Assembly: GCF_008831285.2 (NCBI RefSeq)
Contig: NC_045143.1
Location: forward strand, 7,201,503 to 7,265,502
Direction of reading: 5' to 3'
From: Nymphaea colorata
Lineage: Eukaryota > Streptophyta > Magnoliopsida > Nymphaeales > Nymphaeaceae
Length of the DNA stretch: 64,000 nt
Shown here: piece by piece, positions 1 to 12,239 of the stretch
Numbering within the stretch: the stretch's first letter is position 1
Layout of the letters: each line of letters opens with the position of its first letter
Notes under the pieces: model-generated
What the model was told of the DNA's origin: nothing
The model's input: the letters and a program-made list of their open reading frames with translations, nothing else
Databases searched by the model: none
Position numbers and translations under genes: made by a program

Positions 1-1
1 A

Positions 2-1735
2 AATGAAAATGAACCAAATCAAGAACGAGTCCATCCTATGACTATTAGATCTCAAGTGAGAATCTTCAAACCTAATTCTAAATACAATGAGTTCCATACA
101 TATTTTTCTAGCAAACACTCTCCTCCAAGAGCTCTTGTCTCCACTCTTCTTGAAGACAAAGAACCCTCAAGTTTTAAAGAAGCATATGAAGATGAAAATT
201 GGAGGAAGGTCATGCTAGAAGAATATGATGCTCTTATTCGAAACAATACTTAGAAACTTGTTCCAAAGAAAGAAGCCAAACACATTGTACGATGTAAATG
301 GTTGTTCAAAATCAACCGAAAGGCAGATGGATCATTGGAAAGATACAAGGCTAGACTCGTCGCCAATGGGTATAGTAAAAAAGAATGAATTTACTATACT
401 GAAACCTTCAGCCCTGTTGTGAAGCCTACTACAATTCAGATAGTATTGACTATTTCTATTAATCACAAATGAAAAATACATCAGCTGGATATTCAAAATG
501 CATTCTTATATGGATCTATTTCAGAAGAAGTTTATATGGTTTAAGCACCCGGATTTCAAAATCATTCTTTCCCAAATCATGTATGCAGGCTTGAACGTGC
601 TTTATATGGTTTAAAACAGGCTCCTAGGGCATGGTTTGTTTGTCTTAGTCTATTCCTCCAAAATCTTGGTTTTAAAGGAGTTCAAACAGATTCATCTCTT
701 TTTATTTTGAGAAAAAGAGAAATACTTCTATATGTTTTGGTATACGTGGATGACATGATCATAACAGGAAGCTCACCTGAATATATTCATAAAATTATTT
801 GTCAATTCAAAAGTGGGTTTGCCATTAAAGATCTAGGTGAGCTTCATTTTTTTTTGGGCATAGAAGCAAAAAGAATTGACAATAAGCTAATATTGTCTCA
901 AAGGAAATACATATTTGAGCTTCTCAAAAGAACAAATATGCTTGGAGCTAAGGGAGTTTCAACTCCCATGGCATGCTCCCCTGCTTTATCTGCTCAAACT
1001 GGATCAAATTTTTATGATCCAACTCTTTATCGCAGCATTGTTGGCGCTCTTCAATACTCTACTATGACTCGTCCAGACATCTCTTATGCTATCAACAAGG
1101 TTTGTCAATACATGCATCATCCTACTGATGCTCATTGGGATGTCGTAAAGAGAATCCTAAGATATTTAAAACACACTATTGATTATAGTCTTGTTATTGG
1201 ACCTAGTTCAGTTCTAAATATTAATGCTTACAGTGATGCAGATTGAGCAGGATGTCTTGATGATAGACGGTCTACAGGTGGATATTCAGTGTTTATTGGA
1301 TCCAATCTAGTTTCATGGAGTGCTAAAAAGCAGTCAGTTGTCTCTCGTTCTAGCACTGAGGCTGAGTATCGATCTATTGCCAATACTACTGCTGAAATCA
1401 TGTGGTTACAATTTTTATTAAAAGAACTTTGTGTTGATCAATCACAACCTCCCATATTATGGTGCGACAACATCGGCGCAGCGTATCTTGCAGCTCATCA
1501 TGTGTATCATAGCCGCAGCAAACACATAGAGATTGACCTTCATTTTGTTCGAGAAAAATTGGCTAAAGGAGATTTGAAAATTCAGTACATCTCTTCCAAG
1601 GATCAGGTTGCTGGTATTTTAACTAAGCCACTTAGTAAGCAGATCCATTATCAAATAATTAACAAGCTCAATCTTGCGGGGGGATGTAACCAGAAACACC
1701 AAGAAGGCTCTCAATGTGAATTACTTGGGAGATGA
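2..1735 (+). pseudogene. Ty1/copia pol remnant (linker, reverse transcriptase, RNase H)
   Basis: This is the 3' part of a copia polyprotein, cut by the left window edge. One reading frame runs through the whole piece. In order it shows the integrase-RT linker, the RT entry region (KARLVANGYSKKE, QLDIQNAFLYG), the ALYGLKQAPRAW motif, the catalytic YVDDM motif near 737, and the RNase H part with [21 protein letters not shown] and [10 protein letters not shown], ending in the [15 protein letters not shown] block. Five in-frame stops interrupt it (251, 386, 470, 542, 1244), and I see no frameshift. The frame ends at 1735, a little inside the 3' LTR. It encoded the enzymes that copy and integrate the retroelement, but it cannot make a full product now. 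The family assignment is secure. The 5' half lies outside the window. Confidence 0.93.
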
Positions 1736-1933
1736 AAAGTCATATCACTTGAAAGATGAAAAGTCATGTCTCTTAGGAACTAGAGACCCCTTATGTAACT
1801 CCTTTATATAAATGAGTCTCTCCATCAAAGGAAGGCAAGCAAGAAATGATAGAGCAGTGGACGTAGGACTATTGGCTGAACCACTTTAAAAATTCATGTC
1901 GCTTTAATTATTTCTTCATTTTGATTTCTTACA
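1685..1933 (+). repeat. 3' LTR of the left copia element
   Basis: The repeat begins with TGTAAC directly after a G-rich polypurine tract (gcgggggga, 1676-1684) that follows the pol frame, and ends with TTACA. TGTAA/TTACA is the expected short terminal inverted repeat. A TATA-like cctttatataaat lies near 1800-1812, fitting an LTR promoter. The 5' LTR is outside the window, so the target duplication cannot be checked. Confidence 0.75.
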
Positions 1934-4900
1934 ATCCTTATAGTTTGTCCTTCAAACATGTTTATCGACATCCTGGTAATTTGTCAAACAAGTGTCGGGA
2001 ATGCAGTCACTGGTGTCAAGATTTCAATACTGTTGCAATGGAGAAACTGTTGAGTGGTTGATAAAATGAGAGAAATAAGGTGAACAAGGGAGAAAGAACA
2101 AGAATATTAGGGTAGGAAGGGAGAAAGAACAAGAATATTATTGTAATGTGCCAAAGTAGCTACTTGCAATGCAAGTTTGCACTGTGTTGTGATGCTAGGT
2201 CAAAGTTTGGTGTTATGTAGTAAAAATAGAATAAGTAAATGTCACTATCAAATAATGCCTTAACATAGTACTGGACCCATAATGACTAAAAGAGTCCCTA
2301 AAAAAAATCATGGTATGTCTACTTTGAGGATATGTTTTGCCCTAACGAGACGGATAACTTGTGAGCCAAATCAGGATGGCCGAGCATACTTTTGAGTGCA
2401 CATATGTGCACTCAATGTGAGCAGTTGCACCTAATGTAAGCTTTTCTGCTGTTAAGCGTTGATTCAACCAGGTTAAATACTGTGACTAAGACAAGAAAAG
2501 GCAGTGGACAAGAAACTAGAATATTTTAAAATTTAAAAATGCACTAACCTTTCAATTAAGATGAGAAAATTTTGTTATACAAGAAGAAGAGTTCAACGAA
2601 GGCCTCAAAGAAAGTCTGGTTGTTAAAATCAGATCCTTACGAGGTAGCATGGATACTTTTTGAGTGTCTCATAAATCTGCTTTAAAATTTAAAGCAGATT
2701 CATACAACAATAGTTCTAGTGTTTGATGAACCTGTCCCATAATATGGTTCACATTCAAAGGGTTCAAAGTTCAAATACCATTGCAACATCTTTATGTGTT
2801 GTTCCTGTTGACTGTAAATTGTGGCAAACATGACACTCAAGTGAAGGGTATACTGTAAGATTACTCAAGCAAGTCAAAACCTTGGATGCATAATGGCTTG
2901 GCATTGGGGGCTTTACGCCAAAAACAATTTCTTCAAGTAAACAATTTAAAAAAAAAAAAAAGGCCTTTGAATGAAGTTCTATTAATCTCTTTTTTGAGGC
3001 CATGAAAGGTACCAGTTATTGGAAGGAATGCCAGTGGTTTGACTGTAAACTGTGGCAAACCTTGGATGCATAATGGCATTGTATTGAGTGTTTTACACTG
3101 AAAATGATTTCCTCTAAGTAAATAATTTAAAAAAAAAATCCATGATGTTCTATTAATCCCTTTTTTGCGGCCATGAAAGGTACCAGTTATATTGGGGAAT
3201 GTCAGCAGTTCAAATTTGAATCAGTTCTACTCTTTACATATCAATTACTTTACTGATGTTCATATATTCGTATTAGAATTTGGCTTTGAATATGGACGAA
3301 AAAAATTACTCAACACCATTTCTAAATCCAAATCCAAATTTTTTCAAATCCATTTTAAGTTCACAACTGAATCTAAATCAAGACTTTTAAACTAAACTTA
3401 GATGAGCTGCATCTGCTATATATTAAGAACCGACTTTCAGAAATGAATGGAAATTAGATGTAAGATATTAATTTAAAACTGAAACAGAATCTGAATTCAA
3501 AAGGATATTTATTTAAATTCAGATCTTAATCCGAATCTGATTTGATGTCATTTTCTAAAATTTGAATCTGATACCGATTTCTTTATCGAACGTTAAATTT
3601 TTAACTATATCTGCTGTTTTTCAAATAGTTTGGCTGGATGTCGGACCCGATTCTGAATTGATCGACACCCTTATAGTTTCTCAAACATGTTTCTTCAAAA
3701 GATGATGATGCTTCTTCAAACATGTTTATCAACATCCTTATGGTTTTTCAAGCATGTTTCCGGAATGCACATTCACTGTTGTCAAGATTTCAATGCTGTT
3801 GCAATGGAGAAAGTGTTGACTGCTTGATAGAATGAGAGGAAATAAGGTGAACGAGGGAGAAGAACAAGAATATTAGGGTAGGAAGGGAGAAAGTAGGGAG
3901 TAGATAACTAATCGGGTGAGGAGAGGAACCCAAAAAGAGAAAAGATGAAAGGTTGAGAAGGAGAGAGACTTTGTTCCTTGGTCATCAGGTTTGGCCGTTC
4001 TATGATCTAGACTTTGTCCCAGATCCGGTCCAGCATAAACCTGATTCGTGCCCTAAATGGTTTCACAGTGTCTCGGGACCGAGTCGACTCCTTCGATGAC
4101 TTTCAAACTTCAAATCACCGTCCTAGTCATGCCAACTCGTGATTTGCGAGTCACAAAGCTATTGAGCATTCGGACACCTTGAATCGGGAGGGCCTTTGGA
4201 CCCTGGACTTATGCTGGTCCAGTTTTTGGGGGTTGGCAATTTTGGGGTTGCCCTAACGAGGCTCATTCACTCAACTCACATTGGGGATAACTTATGAGCC
4301 AAATCAGGATGGCCGAGAACACTTTTGAGTGCCCATATGTGCACTCAATGTGAGCAGTTGCACCTAATGTAAGCTTTTCTGCTGTTGAGTGTTGATTCAA
4401 CCAAGTTAAATATTGTAACAAAGACAAAAAATTACAGTGGACAATAAACTTGAATATTTTAAAATTAAAAAAAGTGCACCAACCTTTCGATTAAGTAATG
4501 ACAGATCAGAAAATTTTATTATACAAGAAGAAGAACTCATCGAAGGCATCAAAGAAAGTCTGGTTGAGATTGTTAAAAATCAGACTCTTATGAGGCTGTT
4601 TGGTAGCAGGGACACTCTTTAAGTGCCCCATGATTCTATTTTAAAATTTAGAGCAGATTCATATAACAGTAGTTCTTGTGTCTGATGAACCTATCCCAAT
4701 TTATGGGACAGATTTTTTACAGTGACAAAATGTCTTTGCTGCCAGAAAAAAGATCTTCAAACTGATCCCACCTATTGCGTTGTATAGGCACCATCCAACT
4801 GACCTATTCTACCCCAATATAACTCGCTAGATTCAAGACAGCCGACTAGCAAATGATATCTTGCATTTTTAACCCAACCCAAATACAAACAGGACTGAAG

Positions 4901-5543
4901 CTGGTTATGTACACAGGGGTGTGCACTAAGAATTGATGCACGACAGTGAGAATGACCAAAATACCCCTGTTAAATAATAATAAAAAAACTTTTTAAAAGA
5001 GTAAAAAAGAATTTTAAAAAGTGAAAAGTCTAAAATGTCCACTTCCTTTAAAAAATTACAGAAACACCCCCTTCCGCATTAGAATTTGGATTTGAATATG
5101 AACAAAAAAAAATAGTCTATACCACATCTGAACCCAAATCCAAATCAATCCAAATCTGTTTTTGAATACACAACAGAATCTGAATCAAGACTTTTAAACT
5201 GAACTTCAGCAGCATTACAATATATTAAGGACCTACTTTAAAAAATGAGTGGGAATCAAATATAAGATAATTTATTAAAAACTGAATGTGCAAGTCGACC
5301 GCTTTATTTAAATAGGATCCTAATCTGGATCTGACCGGATGTCATTTCTTAAATTTGAATAAGATACCAATTTCTTAATTGGATATTATTAATTTTTTTT
5401 CTATATCTGATTTTTTTTTTAAATGGTTGCTTCGGATCTCTAATCTGAATCTGAATTTATCGATATCCTTGTAGTTTGTCAAAACATTTTTCTTCAAACC
5501 ATGAGCATGCTTCTATTGTTTCCTCAAAGTATCAAAATTATTT
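1934..5543. repeat. Non-coding repeat block, copy 1 left part
   Basis: No gene is recognisable. The stretch corresponds to 28.6-31.5 kb (copy 2) and contains its own internal duplication. About 1935-2745 recurs, diverged, at about 3665-4760. Both carry the text starting gccctaacgag, then gccaaatcaggatggccgag, and later the block around aagcttttctgctgtt. Sub-blocks rich in 'gaatctgaatc' and ending like atcgacatcc look like worn copies of the MITE type seen intact at 29849-30303. Polarity and original element class are not clear. Confidence 0.7.
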
Positions 5544-5548
5544 TTTAC

Positions 5549-5790
5549 TGTGAAAACTCGTGAGGATTGAGAGAGTGAGAGAGAGAGAGGAATTTCAAAA
5601 TAGAATCTCACACACATTCCATAGTTGATAATACAGGATAATTATAGAGTACAAGAGATAAGGAGGTTACGACAAAAAGGCAAGAGATAAAAACGTAAAT
5701 CAGATTCCAAAATAATAGGGGCTGATACGTTTTTATCTCTTGTAGATTTCGTCACTTCTAAATTTCAAAATTCAAACTCTTTCATTAACA
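5549..5790 (-). repeat. 3' LTR of the copia element (in element orientation)
   Basis: It matches 9869-10118 along its full length with small differences, including a variable GA-rich tract near 5571-5590. The adjacent interior (5791-5803) is where the polypurine tract should be, and it looks degenerate. Confidence 0.93.
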
Positions 5791-8700
5791 GCCTGCTGCA
5801 AGCTGAACGGCGGCTCTACGATGTTGAGATTGTTTCTAAAATCTGTGAACACCATTCCTCCAAGAGCCTTCATCATCCCATGCGCTAATTGATCTTTAGC
5901 CCGAATGAAATACACTTGGATCTCTCCCTTATTAACATGATCTCTAACTAAGTGAAAATCAATTTTGACATGTTTGGTGCGAGCATGAAACACAGGGTTT
6001 GACGCTAAGTATAGAGCTCCTATATTATCACACCATAAAATTGGTGCATCTAGTGATAGAACCTTTAGCTCTTTTAGGAGAGATTTTAACCATAGTATTT
6101 CTGCAGCAGCACAGGCTAGGAACTTGTACTCGGCTTCAATGCTGGACCAAGTGACGGTTTTTTGTTTTCTAGAAGCCCATGAGACAACATTATTTCCTAA
6201 GAGAGCAACAAAACCACCAGTCGACTTTTGATCTTCCGGACTTCCAGCTTAATCTACATCGGCAAAGATACTCTATTATAGCGAATATGATTGAGTCAAG
6301 CGAAGAGCATAATGACTAGTTCCTTTTAAATACCGAAGTATTCTTTTAACCATCGTCCAATGAACAGTATTTGGAGAGTGCAGGAATTGATAAGCACAAT
6401 TTACAGCAAATGAAATATCTGGACGTGTCAATGTGACATATTGTAATGTGTCTATCACATGTATAAGGTGGGACCCCAAAAAGAGTCATCAGTAGCTGTA
6501 ATAGGTTTAGTGATCACCATGGGAGATGTTGTGGGTTTGGCACTATCCATTTGAGCTTTGTGAAGAATGCTAGTGATGTAACTATGTTGGCACAGATATA
6601 TCTCTCCGGGTCTTTGCTTGACTTCAATGCCTAAGAAATACGTTAGGGGACCAAGATCCTTAACCGAAAAGACTGAACCAAGTTGTTTAGTAACATGAGA
6701 AATAAGAGATGGTGTGGATACGGTGATGATCAAATCGTCAATGTAGACAAGCAGATAAAGTTGATGGCCGTCGTGAGAGTAAATAAACAGGGATGCATCG
6801 GATTGAGAAGCAACAAATCCAATATCGTGAAGAAAGCAGCTCAAGAGATGATGCCATGTGTGTGGAGCCTGCTTGAGCCCATACAGTGCTTTGTCTAACT
6901 TGCATACATAATGAGGAAAGTGAGATCTTGAAACTCCTCTGGTTGAGCCATATAGACATCTTCAGAAAGATACCCATTAAAGAAAACATTGTCAAAGCCA
7001 AGTTGCCATAAAGACTAGCCAAAGTGAACGGCTAGAGAGAGTAGGACTCTGATAGTAGTTGGTTTGATGGTGGGATTGAAAGTTTCTTGGTAGTCAATAC
7101 CAGCCGTTTGAAGAAAACCCCGGGCCACAAGTCGAGCCTTATGCCATGCGATAGAGCCATCTGGGTGACGCCTAGTTTTATACACCCATTTGGAACTGAT
7201 ACTAGTGGAATCAGGTTGAGGTGGTACAAGATGTCAGGTTTTGTTTTTCTGCAATGCTGAAAACTCTGATTGTATAGCTTGACACCAACACTCATAATGA
7301 ACAACCTCTTTAAACGTCCCTGGTTCCTCTTGCGTAGTGATGACAGAAAGCGCAGGGTTTTAATGAACCAGTCATGGAGCGAGTTAGCATCAAATGAGAA
7401 TGACCATGAGGACGAGTAAGAGGATCGACTTGAGTGGCTGCAATGTCAGTAGCTAAGGCCGACGATATTGGTAAGGTCGTGTTGGGAGTGAGTCCCACGA
7501 TGGGTGCCACTACTGTAGACTGATCAACGTCATGGATTGGCAAACTGATATGCTCAGGAGAAGAAGCCATGATAGATGATGAAGATCCAGCCATTGGAAG
7601 GGGCAAAACAGTATAAGAGGAGTTTGATGAGGGCTGCATTTGATCGACGGGACCGGTAGAAGGGGCGTCGGGTGTCTTTGGCAGCCAATGAGATAAGACT
7701 ACATCTAAAATATCCTTATGATGATCGGATTCACCGGTATGAGTTTCATCAAAAATAACATGTCAAGATATAATGATACATCGATGGCTCTTGTTATAGC
7801 ATTAATACCCCGTATGATGACTAGCATAACCAAGAAAAATGCATGGATTAGTCTTGCGGTGAAATTTTGAATCATTCATGGGTGTCAATAATGGATAACA
7901 TGTGGTTCCAAAGACCAAAAAATGTGCATATTCTGGATCCTTTTGAAGAAGCATATAAAAGAGCAATTTTCGGTGCAATTTCAGAGTTGGTAAATGATTG
8001 ATAATATAAATAGCAGTTATGAAGAAACCAACCCAAAAATTGTATGATAAACCAACATCATAAATCATACTTAAACCTGTTTCAATGACATTATGATTTT
8101 TCCGTTCAACTACACCATTTTGTTCGGGAGTATAAGGACAAAAAAACTAATGAAAGATCCCATGTGATTCACATAATAAAGCTAAGTCAGAATTCACAAA
8201 TTCTTTCTCATCGTCAGATTGAATAGAACATATATGAGCATTTAATTGTTTTTCAACCAAGATCTTAAAATTCTTGAAACATGAAACAACTTCAGACTTA
8301 GTTTTAAGAGGAAACAACCATGAAAATCTGGAATATTCCTTTTGGAATATGAGAATTTATTGATATGAGTCGACTATAACGTTAAAAGAATACGACCTTC
8401 TAGTTTGCATGACAAGCCTCCAATGCCATAGATCAAATGATGCCGAAATTTTATTGACGTATGCTGGAAACCAGCAACTAAACGCTGCTCCCTTAGTTGA
8501 AAAAGAATTCGTGTTTGATCTAACTGCCTTGATGGGGTAGAGATCATTATGCATTTTTGGTCCTTGAAGAAGAACCTTGTCCGACTACCGATCCTTAATA
8601 ACAAAATCATGTAGTGAGAATTGAAAAAATCAATCATTTTCAGATGCAGATTTTCCCACTGATAAGATATTATAAGCCATTTTAAGAACATGCAGTGCAT

Positions 8701-8960
8701 TTGTAAGATGTAATGAAGTCCCTGTAGACTTAGCCAGTAAATTGCCTGTATGCTTAATAGAGAGGCTTCAACCATTATTGATCATGATATTATCTGGCCC
8801 ATCATATGTTGTTTTGTTTTGCATCATCTCATCATTGTTGACAATATGATTAGTTGCTCCTGAGTCGGGATACCAATATTCACCAGTAGACTCTTGCAAA
8901 TTCATAGCTGAAAATGCATGTGCAATATCATAACATGTTCTTGTTGAATGGCCCTTCCGT
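5791..8960 (-). pseudogene. Copia pol remains: protease, integrase, RT, RNase H
   Basis: Read on the minus strand from high to low coordinates. A degenerate zinc knuckle (CQYYGRKGHSTRTC, second Cys replaced by Tyr) lies near 8930-8975, and the aspartic protease signature WYPDSGATNHI near 8865. The pre-integrase LWHWRL block is near 8430. The integrase has YTPEQNGVVERKNH near 8110, then VFGTTCYP and PCIFLGYASHHTGY near 7810. The RT has VYIDDLI near 6735 and the conserved block VKDLGPLTYFLGIEVKQ near 6630. RNase H and its tail HARTKHVKIDFHLVRD are near 5950-5990. Successive pieces lie in different frames with internal stops, so no intact polyprotein remains. Confidence 0.9.
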
Positions 8961-8976
8961 CCATAGTATTGACACG

Positions 8977-9868
8977 TTATGATGGCACGAGGATGACTTC
9001 CATTTCCTGCATTGTTATTTGAGTCTCCATGATATGATTGAGGTTGAACATGTGTTTGATTTTCTCGTCCTTGGAATCGACTTCCTTGCCGACCTCTGAA
9101 AGTGTCTCATCCTCCACCGCGTCCTCGAAAGGTATTAAACGCAACCTGGTTTCAGCCTCTAGTAATGCTTGGATGGACTTGTTAGAATCAGCCATTGATG
9201 ACTTGAACATCTCAAGTCTCTTCTCTTGATTAAGTAGAAAATCGAATAACTCTGAAAATGTAATTGAGGCATTTAAAAGGTTAGCACTAATGAGAGTAAT
9301 AAAACTTTCATATTCAATGGGAAAAATGTTCATCGTAATCTGAACAAGATCACTGTCATCTGTGTCTAAACCCGCCGCGGCTAACGTGTCTGCCAGAAAC
9401 TTGATCAGTTCCAAGTAGGTTTGCATATCAATATTTCCTTTTTGAATGAAGTGTAGTTCCTTTCTCAGCAGCATTATTCTCAAAGGCGATTGAGAGCTAA
9501 ATGACTTTTTCAGCGTTTTCCATGCTTCATGCGCCGATTTGTTAGACACAATTTGTCTCAAGACAGGACAATGGCCTTGATCCAACTTAGGGCCAGACCA
9601 TCAGATCTCTTCCAAACAGCAAACTCTAGAATAGCTTCACTCTTGTCGTCCTTCACAATAGACTCTAGAGAAGGAAGACACCATCCGTCAATGAACTATG
9701 CAAGTTCTTGAGATTCCATGACTGATTCCTATTGACTGCTCCATAGGAGGTAATTATCCCTATTGAGTTTAACAGAGACAAGTGTAGCGATCGCATTCCA
9801 TTGAGTTGAAGAGAACGATGAATTTGCCAAGATACTTCTAGAAGAAGAAGATGATGGCTCTAATACCA
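8977..9868 (-). pseudogene. Copia gag remnant (UBN2-type capsid region)
   Basis: The N-terminal part has the gag entry signature KLNRDNYLLWSSQ near 9740-9780, followed by stops. A longer open piece of about 200 residues (9585-8977) has SAHEAWKTLKKSF, MLLRKELHFIQKG and MQTYLELIKFLADTLAAAG, the helical UBN2-type capsid pattern of copia gag. The frame breaks between the pieces. It would have packaged element RNA. The zinc knuckle lies just downstream in a neighbouring frame. Confidence 0.85.
9856..9868 (-). other. tRNA primer-binding site of the copia element
   Basis: Read on the minus strand, TGGTATTAGAGCC directly abuts the 5' LTR. It differs by one base from the usual plant copia site complementary to the 3' end of initiator Met-tRNA (TGGTATCAGAGC). 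Confidence 0.85.
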
Positions 9869-10118
9869 TGTGAAAACTCATGAGGATTGAGAGAGAGAGA
9901 GAGAGAGAGAGATGAATTTCAAAATAGAATATCACACACATTCCATAGTTGATAATACACGATAATTATAGAGTACAAGAGATAAGGAGGTTACAACAAA
10001 AAACCAAGAGATTAAAACGTTAAATCAGAAGATTCCAAATTAATAGGGGCTGACACGTTTTTGTCTATTGCAGATTTCATCACTTCTAAATTTCAAAATT
10101 CAAACTCTTTCCTTAACA
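9869..10118 (-). repeat. 5' LTR of the copia element (in element orientation)
   Basis: A TG...CA bounded repeat pairing with 5549-5790. The GA dinucleotide run near 9892-9912 is longer here than in the partner LTR. Confidence 0.93.
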
Positions 10119-10655
10119 TTTACCAAGTGGATTTATAATTTCAAATAATGTAGGAAACTCATCCATTAAGTTTGAATGTTTCAGCTGAACTTTTGAGTTT
10201 CTATAAAATGTAAAAGCTATTGGCCTACCACGTTTCTAGTGACTGCGGTGGGTCGTTGGGAAGGAAAGGAAAATGCACATAATGAGTCGAGCCAACTGGA
10301 ACTTGCTTGATTAAGCTCCAGCTTAATTAAAAACTCAAGCTTATAAACTATTCGCATTCGAGTTACTGACCCAATTAAACTTGAGTAAGCTCATGTAATC
10401 TGTCATATTTTTCTTTTGTAATTTCAAAAATTAAAACCAAGAAAAGTGGTCAAGTCAAATGAGAAGTTGGCAAATAAGCTTAAACCATCGAGCTCAAGTT
10501 AATTGAGATTGAGCTACTCTTATATAGCTTGAATCAAAATCAAGCCAAGCAATATATAAGTCGAGTTCGAGTCAAGCTGACCCTCATTTACGGCCCTAAT
10601 TCTACGACATTGAGGAAACAGATTTAGAAAAAAGGGAAGAGCCATTACCAACTAT

Positions 10656-10728
10656 GTCACCTGAGTGCGGGGTGTCGGTGCTGGTGCCGGTGCGGCACAT
10701 TTCAAAAAAATTAGGTGCGGCGAGAGTA

Positions 10729-10770
<42 letters not shown>

Positions 10771-11228
10771 TATTAATTTGTTATAATAATAATAATATGT
10801 ATATAATATATATATATGACAAAAATTGTCTATAAATTACTAGATTCGTAGTCTATCCTGCACAAACAATGGAGCCATTAGAGACTGGAGACTAGAGACT
10901 GGAGAAGAAGCTGCTGGTGGAAGAGAAGATTGCAGGCGAGAGAAACAGCGGCAAAGGGGTAAAGCAGCGGCAAAGGGGAGAGGAGACGCGGGATCGACTA
11001 TGTTAAACAAAAAAAAAACCTAAAAATTGCACAATATTTGACCGACACTCATTTGACCGCACCCAACTCACGTCAAACGCGAGTCGGGTGCGAGTTTGAA
11101 AAAGATTATTTTAGTTGGGTGCAGCTGACCGCACCCAACTCTTGTTTGACTATCTTGGGTGCACACTGGAGCGCACCCGCATCTCGTCGAGGCGGATGCG
11201 AGGCCAAAAAGGGCGCACCCAAGGTGAC
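10656..11228. mobile_element. Non-autonomous element with GTCAC ends
   Basis: The ends are GTCACCT and AGGTGAC, with a GC-rich left part made of short ggtgc/cggtg motifs (10670-10700), a (TTA)n tract and a right part rich in gcaccc. Copy 2 lacks this segment at 32008. ATTAC occurs at 10644-10648 and 11233-11237 but only once in copy 2. The third block copy at 23948 also has 'ccattaccaactat', so the ATTAC pair may reflect a deletion in copy 2 rather than a target duplication. It resembles the element at 17253-17670 in end sequence and style. Superfamily is uncertain. Confidence 0.5.
10729..10775. repeat. (TTA)n microsatellite
   Basis: A nearly uninterrupted TTA trinucleotide run with one interruption near its right end, inside the GTCAC-ended element. 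Confidence 0.95.
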
Positions 11229-11339
11229 GTTGATTACTAATTAGGTGTCAATACCTATTCATTCATGTCGTAATCGTAATTTTTTTTTTCAAAAATTGCA
11301 CATGGTTTTATAGTGTAATATTGCTATTGCAGGTTTAGA

Positions 11340-12195
11340 AGGTGAGTATTATGGTTTCACATGTTAGAAATGTAGTAGAAAATGTGCACAGATTGATGAT
11401 TTCACTTGGTTATGGAGATGAGAAGGACATCAACAACTTAGAGTTCTGGCAGCTTCTAAGTGTAGACAAGTGAATTATTTTTATTATATTTTGCTATGTT
11501 GCTGTAAATCAAATGTTAATTATAGTGCTGATAAATGGCTTTACTTCCTTATATTATCATAGATGATAAACACAATATAAATCGTTGCACTAATTTCTAT
11601 TATAATGATAAACCCTCATCATCATTTGACATTGGTTACTTGCCACACCTTGTCCCTGCAACTATTTTTGGGTTCTTACAATTTATCATTGTCATTCCGT
11701 TGCAACATGAATCTAATTATGACTTATGAGTCAAAGTTAACGTTCTTGTTAGCTATTAGATCGGCTAAGAATACCCCCTTTATAGTAAAAAGAAAAGCCA
11801 ATAAAAGGGAATAAAAGTATGTGTACTTCACAGGGTGGTATTCTTCCATGATTGCTGTATGAATCGGTACCTAAAAGGGGTTGTCTAGCAATAGAAACAT
11901 CTGCTTTAAAATTGAGGTAGATTCATGAATCCCTTGAACAAGTGTCACGTGAATCGATCTTAATTTTGAGTTGGATTCAAGGAACACTTAGATGTTGTTC
12001 TTAATGCCAAACAGCCTCATAGTGTATTTTTCTTTTGTGGTGAACCACACCTCTGGTCCCAGTAGACATGTAGCTGTCGAAGATGTTGTCTCTATTTAAT
12101 CTTTTGAACGTTATGCATTGTTCATCACTGATTTAACAATTTTTACAAGATTATTTTCACATCAAAGGGCTCCTGTTCTGGTAAGTGGTACCATG
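11340..12195. repeat. Sub-repeat present three times in the window
   Basis: It aligns with 32110-32965 and, more diverged, with 18650-19925. Shared landmarks are gatgatttc.cttggttatgg, gataaaccctcatcat, agacatgtagctgtcgaaga and the terminal text near 'ggtaccatg'. In copy 2 that end reads ctgataccatg, which looks like a reverse-oriented primer-binding site. About 11870-12030 inside it has MITE-like ends (ggggttgtctagcaatag and ccaaacagcctca). Confidence 0.7.
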
Positions 12196-12239
12196 TAAAT
12201 ATTTGTGAAGGCAGTGAAAAGGTAGAATTACATGCCTCT

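Larger units (their letters stand above)
5549..10118 (-). mobile_element. Ty1/copia LTR retrotransposon, structurally complete, coding-dead
   Basis: Two similar LTRs (5549-5790 and 9869-10118, both TGTGAAAACTC...TTAACA in plus orientation) flank an interior read on the minus strand. TTTAC at 5544-5548 and 10119-10123 is a 5-bp target duplication. The paralogous block at 31.5 kb has the uninterrupted site. The interior carries, in copia order (protease and integrase before RT), gag, protease, integrase, RT and RNase H. All are broken by frameshifts and stops, so it could move only if proteins came from elsewhere. By eye the LTRs differ at roughly 15-20 positions plus small indels, so the insertion is not recent. 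Confidence 0.95.

Noticed and set aside
11038-11244. Open frame in the GC-rich right half of the GTCAC-ended element
   Set aside because: Composed of short gcaccc-type repeats inside a non-autonomous element.
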